Source of the DNA: a virus
DNA: 31,853 nucleotides
Reading direction: 5' to 3' (one strand)
IMG/VR virus record: IMGVR_UViG_3300005529_000334
Coordinates: 1 to 31,853 of that record
Within the stretch, counting starts at the first letter, position 1, and each line of letters opens with the position of its first letter. Shown here in pieces: positions 30,891-31,853 of the stretch. The notes below the pieces were generated by a model. It had not been told where the DNA came from. It did not search any database and worked only from the letters and a program-made list of their open reading frames with translations. The position numbers were made by a program, and so were the translations under genes.

Positions 30891-31538
30891 TCAGACCCGC
30901 TTTCTCGCAACCGATTTCTTGGTGACGTAATCGCGGATGAATTGCTGGAAAAGCCCCTCGTCCGCCAGAGTGAGCCGGGAATTACCGGGCAAGTCCTGCC
31001 AACGGGTGTCTCCATTGGAAGCCTCGATTCGATACCAGGCTCGGATTTCAACTGGGCAGCCCATGGTTTGGATAAGCTCACGGATTCTCGAACTTGAACT
31101 GTTCTCACTGTTGCTCCGGTTCTTGATTTGCAGGAGATCAACCGGGGTATTGCCTCTGAAGAAGTCAACGTCCTGAATGATGTTTCCGCAGCACCAAACC
31201 CAGCCTTGCGGTTCTAAAACGCTTGCGAGATATGCTTCAAGAAGCTCACCGACCTTGTTCTCGGCGGCCATTGATTTCCGGTGTAGCTCAGAGATTTCCC
31301 TGAGGCGGGACTTTTCGGCTCCCGCGAATGCTTCGAGCACAACGTCCACTGCCGGATCAGGGACAGTCCGCATGGGCTGGAGCGCGATCTGCTGGCATTT
31401 TTTATCGAAATGGCTTCTCAGAAGCGCCCGCAGATACTCGCGGATTTCGCGGGGCAATGTGGTCTCAGACAGTTTGATCCCGGCGCGGCGGCGGAGTGAC
31501 GCGATCCGTCCTCCAAGGAGCTTGCATAAGTCGGACAC
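30891..31538 (-). CDS. SinI-family-like type II restriction endonuclease
   Basis: A 215-residue protein on the minus strand from GTG 31538 (the frame is open further but offers no better start; no clear Shine-Dalgarno). The core AENKVGELLEAYLASVLEPQ, then DVDFFRGNTPVDLLQIKNR (D123, D125, D134, Q137, K139) and NSENSSSSRIRE matches my memory of SinI-type enzymes, a PD-(D/E)xK nuclease family. SinI cuts GGWCC. No methyltransferase gene is visible on either side. It sits between the integrase and the tRNA fragment, a usual cargo position. The family call is from recognition of motifs only. Confidence 0.7.
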   Translation of the reverse strand: MSDLCKLLGGRIASLRRRAGIKLSETTLPREIREYLRALLRSHFDKKCQQIALQPMRTVPDPAVDVVLEAFAGAEKSRLREISELHRKSMAAENKVGELLEAYLASVLEPQGWVWCCGNIIQDVDFFRGNTPVDLLQIKNRSNSENSSSSRIRELIQTMGCPVEIRAWYRIEASNGDTRWQDLPGNSRLTLADEGLFQQFIRDYVTKKSVARKRV

Positions 31539-31735
31539 TCTGCCAGTCTGAAAGAGAACAGCACTAAGTGAACACTGAATTTAACTACGGGTAATCAGAA
31601 AAAGTAACGGCGTCAGGCAACCTTTGTCTTTGGCCTGCATCAAAACATCGTGTAAGCGTTGAACGCCGGTTCAAAACGCTGCCCGAAGGCGGTTAAGCCG
31701 CTGCCTGAAGGATGGGGGCCGATGCCAGCAGCAAA
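31539..31735. other. Non-coding region next to the attachment site
   Basis: No gene is supported here. It holds inverted repeats: AGCGTT.GAAC with GTTC.AAAACGCT around 31655-31680 and GCGG-TTAAG-CCGC near 31690-31702. It also holds AAACGCTGCCC at 31674-31684, repeated at 31733-31743 at the edge of the tRNA piece. These could be integrase arm or core sites. Confidence 0.5.
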
Positions 31736-31787
31736 CGCTGCCCTGTCACGGCAGAGGCCGCGGGTTCGAGTCCCGTCGTCCCCGCCA
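31736..31787 (+). tRNA. 3' fragment of tRNA-Asp(GTC): probable attachment site (attR)
   Basis: Starts in the anticodon stem (CTGCC 31738-31742), loop CTGTCAC with anticodon GTC (31745-31747), stem GGCAG, variable loop AGGCC, T arm GCGGG-TTCGAGT-CCCGT (31760-31776), acceptor strand CGTCCCC, discriminator G and encoded CCA (31785-31787). The 5' half (acceptor and D arm) is absent, so this is not a working tRNA. A displaced 3' half with phage DNA upstream is the signature of integration into tRNA-Asp. Confidence 0.85.
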
Positions 31788-31853
31788 TGTTTTTCAGTAA
31801 CTTACCCGCCCTATTCTCGCGCCTCACCCCGAGCATCCACAAGGTGTCTTGAG
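31788..31853. other. Probable host DNA flanking the prophage
   Basis: The 66 bases after the tRNA CCA contain no gene or recognised element. If the fragment is attR, these bases belong to the host chromosome downstream of tRNA-Asp. Inference only. Confidence 0.4.

Noticed and set aside
31715-31787. A complete tRNA gene, using GGGGCCG at 31715 as the acceptor 5' strand
   Set aside because: The strand would pair with the 3' acceptor in six of seven positions, but only 16 bases separate it from the anticodon stem and no D arm can be folded, so it is treated as a chance match and the tRNA as a 3' fragment.

Overview
The window looks like the late (structural and lysis) half of a temperate tailed phage, most likely a prophage, running left to right and ending at its right attachment site. 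Nearly all genes are on the + strand, tightly packed, with ATGA/TAATG overlaps. The module order is terminase, portal, scaffold, capsid, connector, tail, ejection proteins, lysis, integrase. The right end holds the 3' half of a tRNA-Asp(GTC) gene (31736-31787), the displaced fragment expected when a phage integrates into a tRNA. The last 66 bases are then probably host DNA. The host is a fairly GC-rich bacterium. The integrase C-terminus (YDLRHHAIT, GHVSQRM, HYSHI) and the secreted proteins remind me of Acidobacteriota, but this is a weak inference from memory.

Layout. 1-3000: small accessory genes (zinc-binding proteins, a metallophosphoesterase, a winged-helix protein, a membrane protein, a dATP/dGTP diphosphohydrolase-like protein). 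2992-6132: large terminase, then a run of very small genes, several with paired cysteines, one of them behind a 31-bp tandem duplication. 6137-10833: portal with an inserted zinc ribbon, an intrinsic terminator, scaffold, major capsid protein. 10958-16550: small head proteins and two large proteins with signal peptides, a glycoside-hydrolase-like protein and a fibre-like protein with four 51-residue repeats. Each of these two genes is preceded by the same hairpin leader. 16554-25897: connector and tail genes and low-complexity or helical proteins that I interpret as ejection (internal virion) proteins, a short-tailed (podovirus-like) plan. 25923-29129: terminator, a degenerate phosphoglycerate-mutase-like protein, an FN3-like protein, then a lysis cassette (M15 endolysin, spanin-like protein, holin, secreted trypsin-like protease, HExxH protein). 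29103-31538: ribbon-helix-helix regulator (-), operator-like palindromes, tyrosine integrase (+), and a SinI-family restriction endonuclease (-).

The most interesting point links gene to genome. The endonuclease belongs, by motif recognition, to the SinI family (SinI cuts GGWCC). Reading the + strand by eye I find only two GGWCC sites in about 31.9 kb (11657 and 15901), although GGAC occurs well over a hundred times and GGCCC is common. No cognate methyltransferase is visible here. The phage therefore seems to have been purged of the sequence its own nuclease is predicted to cut, which suggests an exclusion or restriction cargo next to the attachment site.
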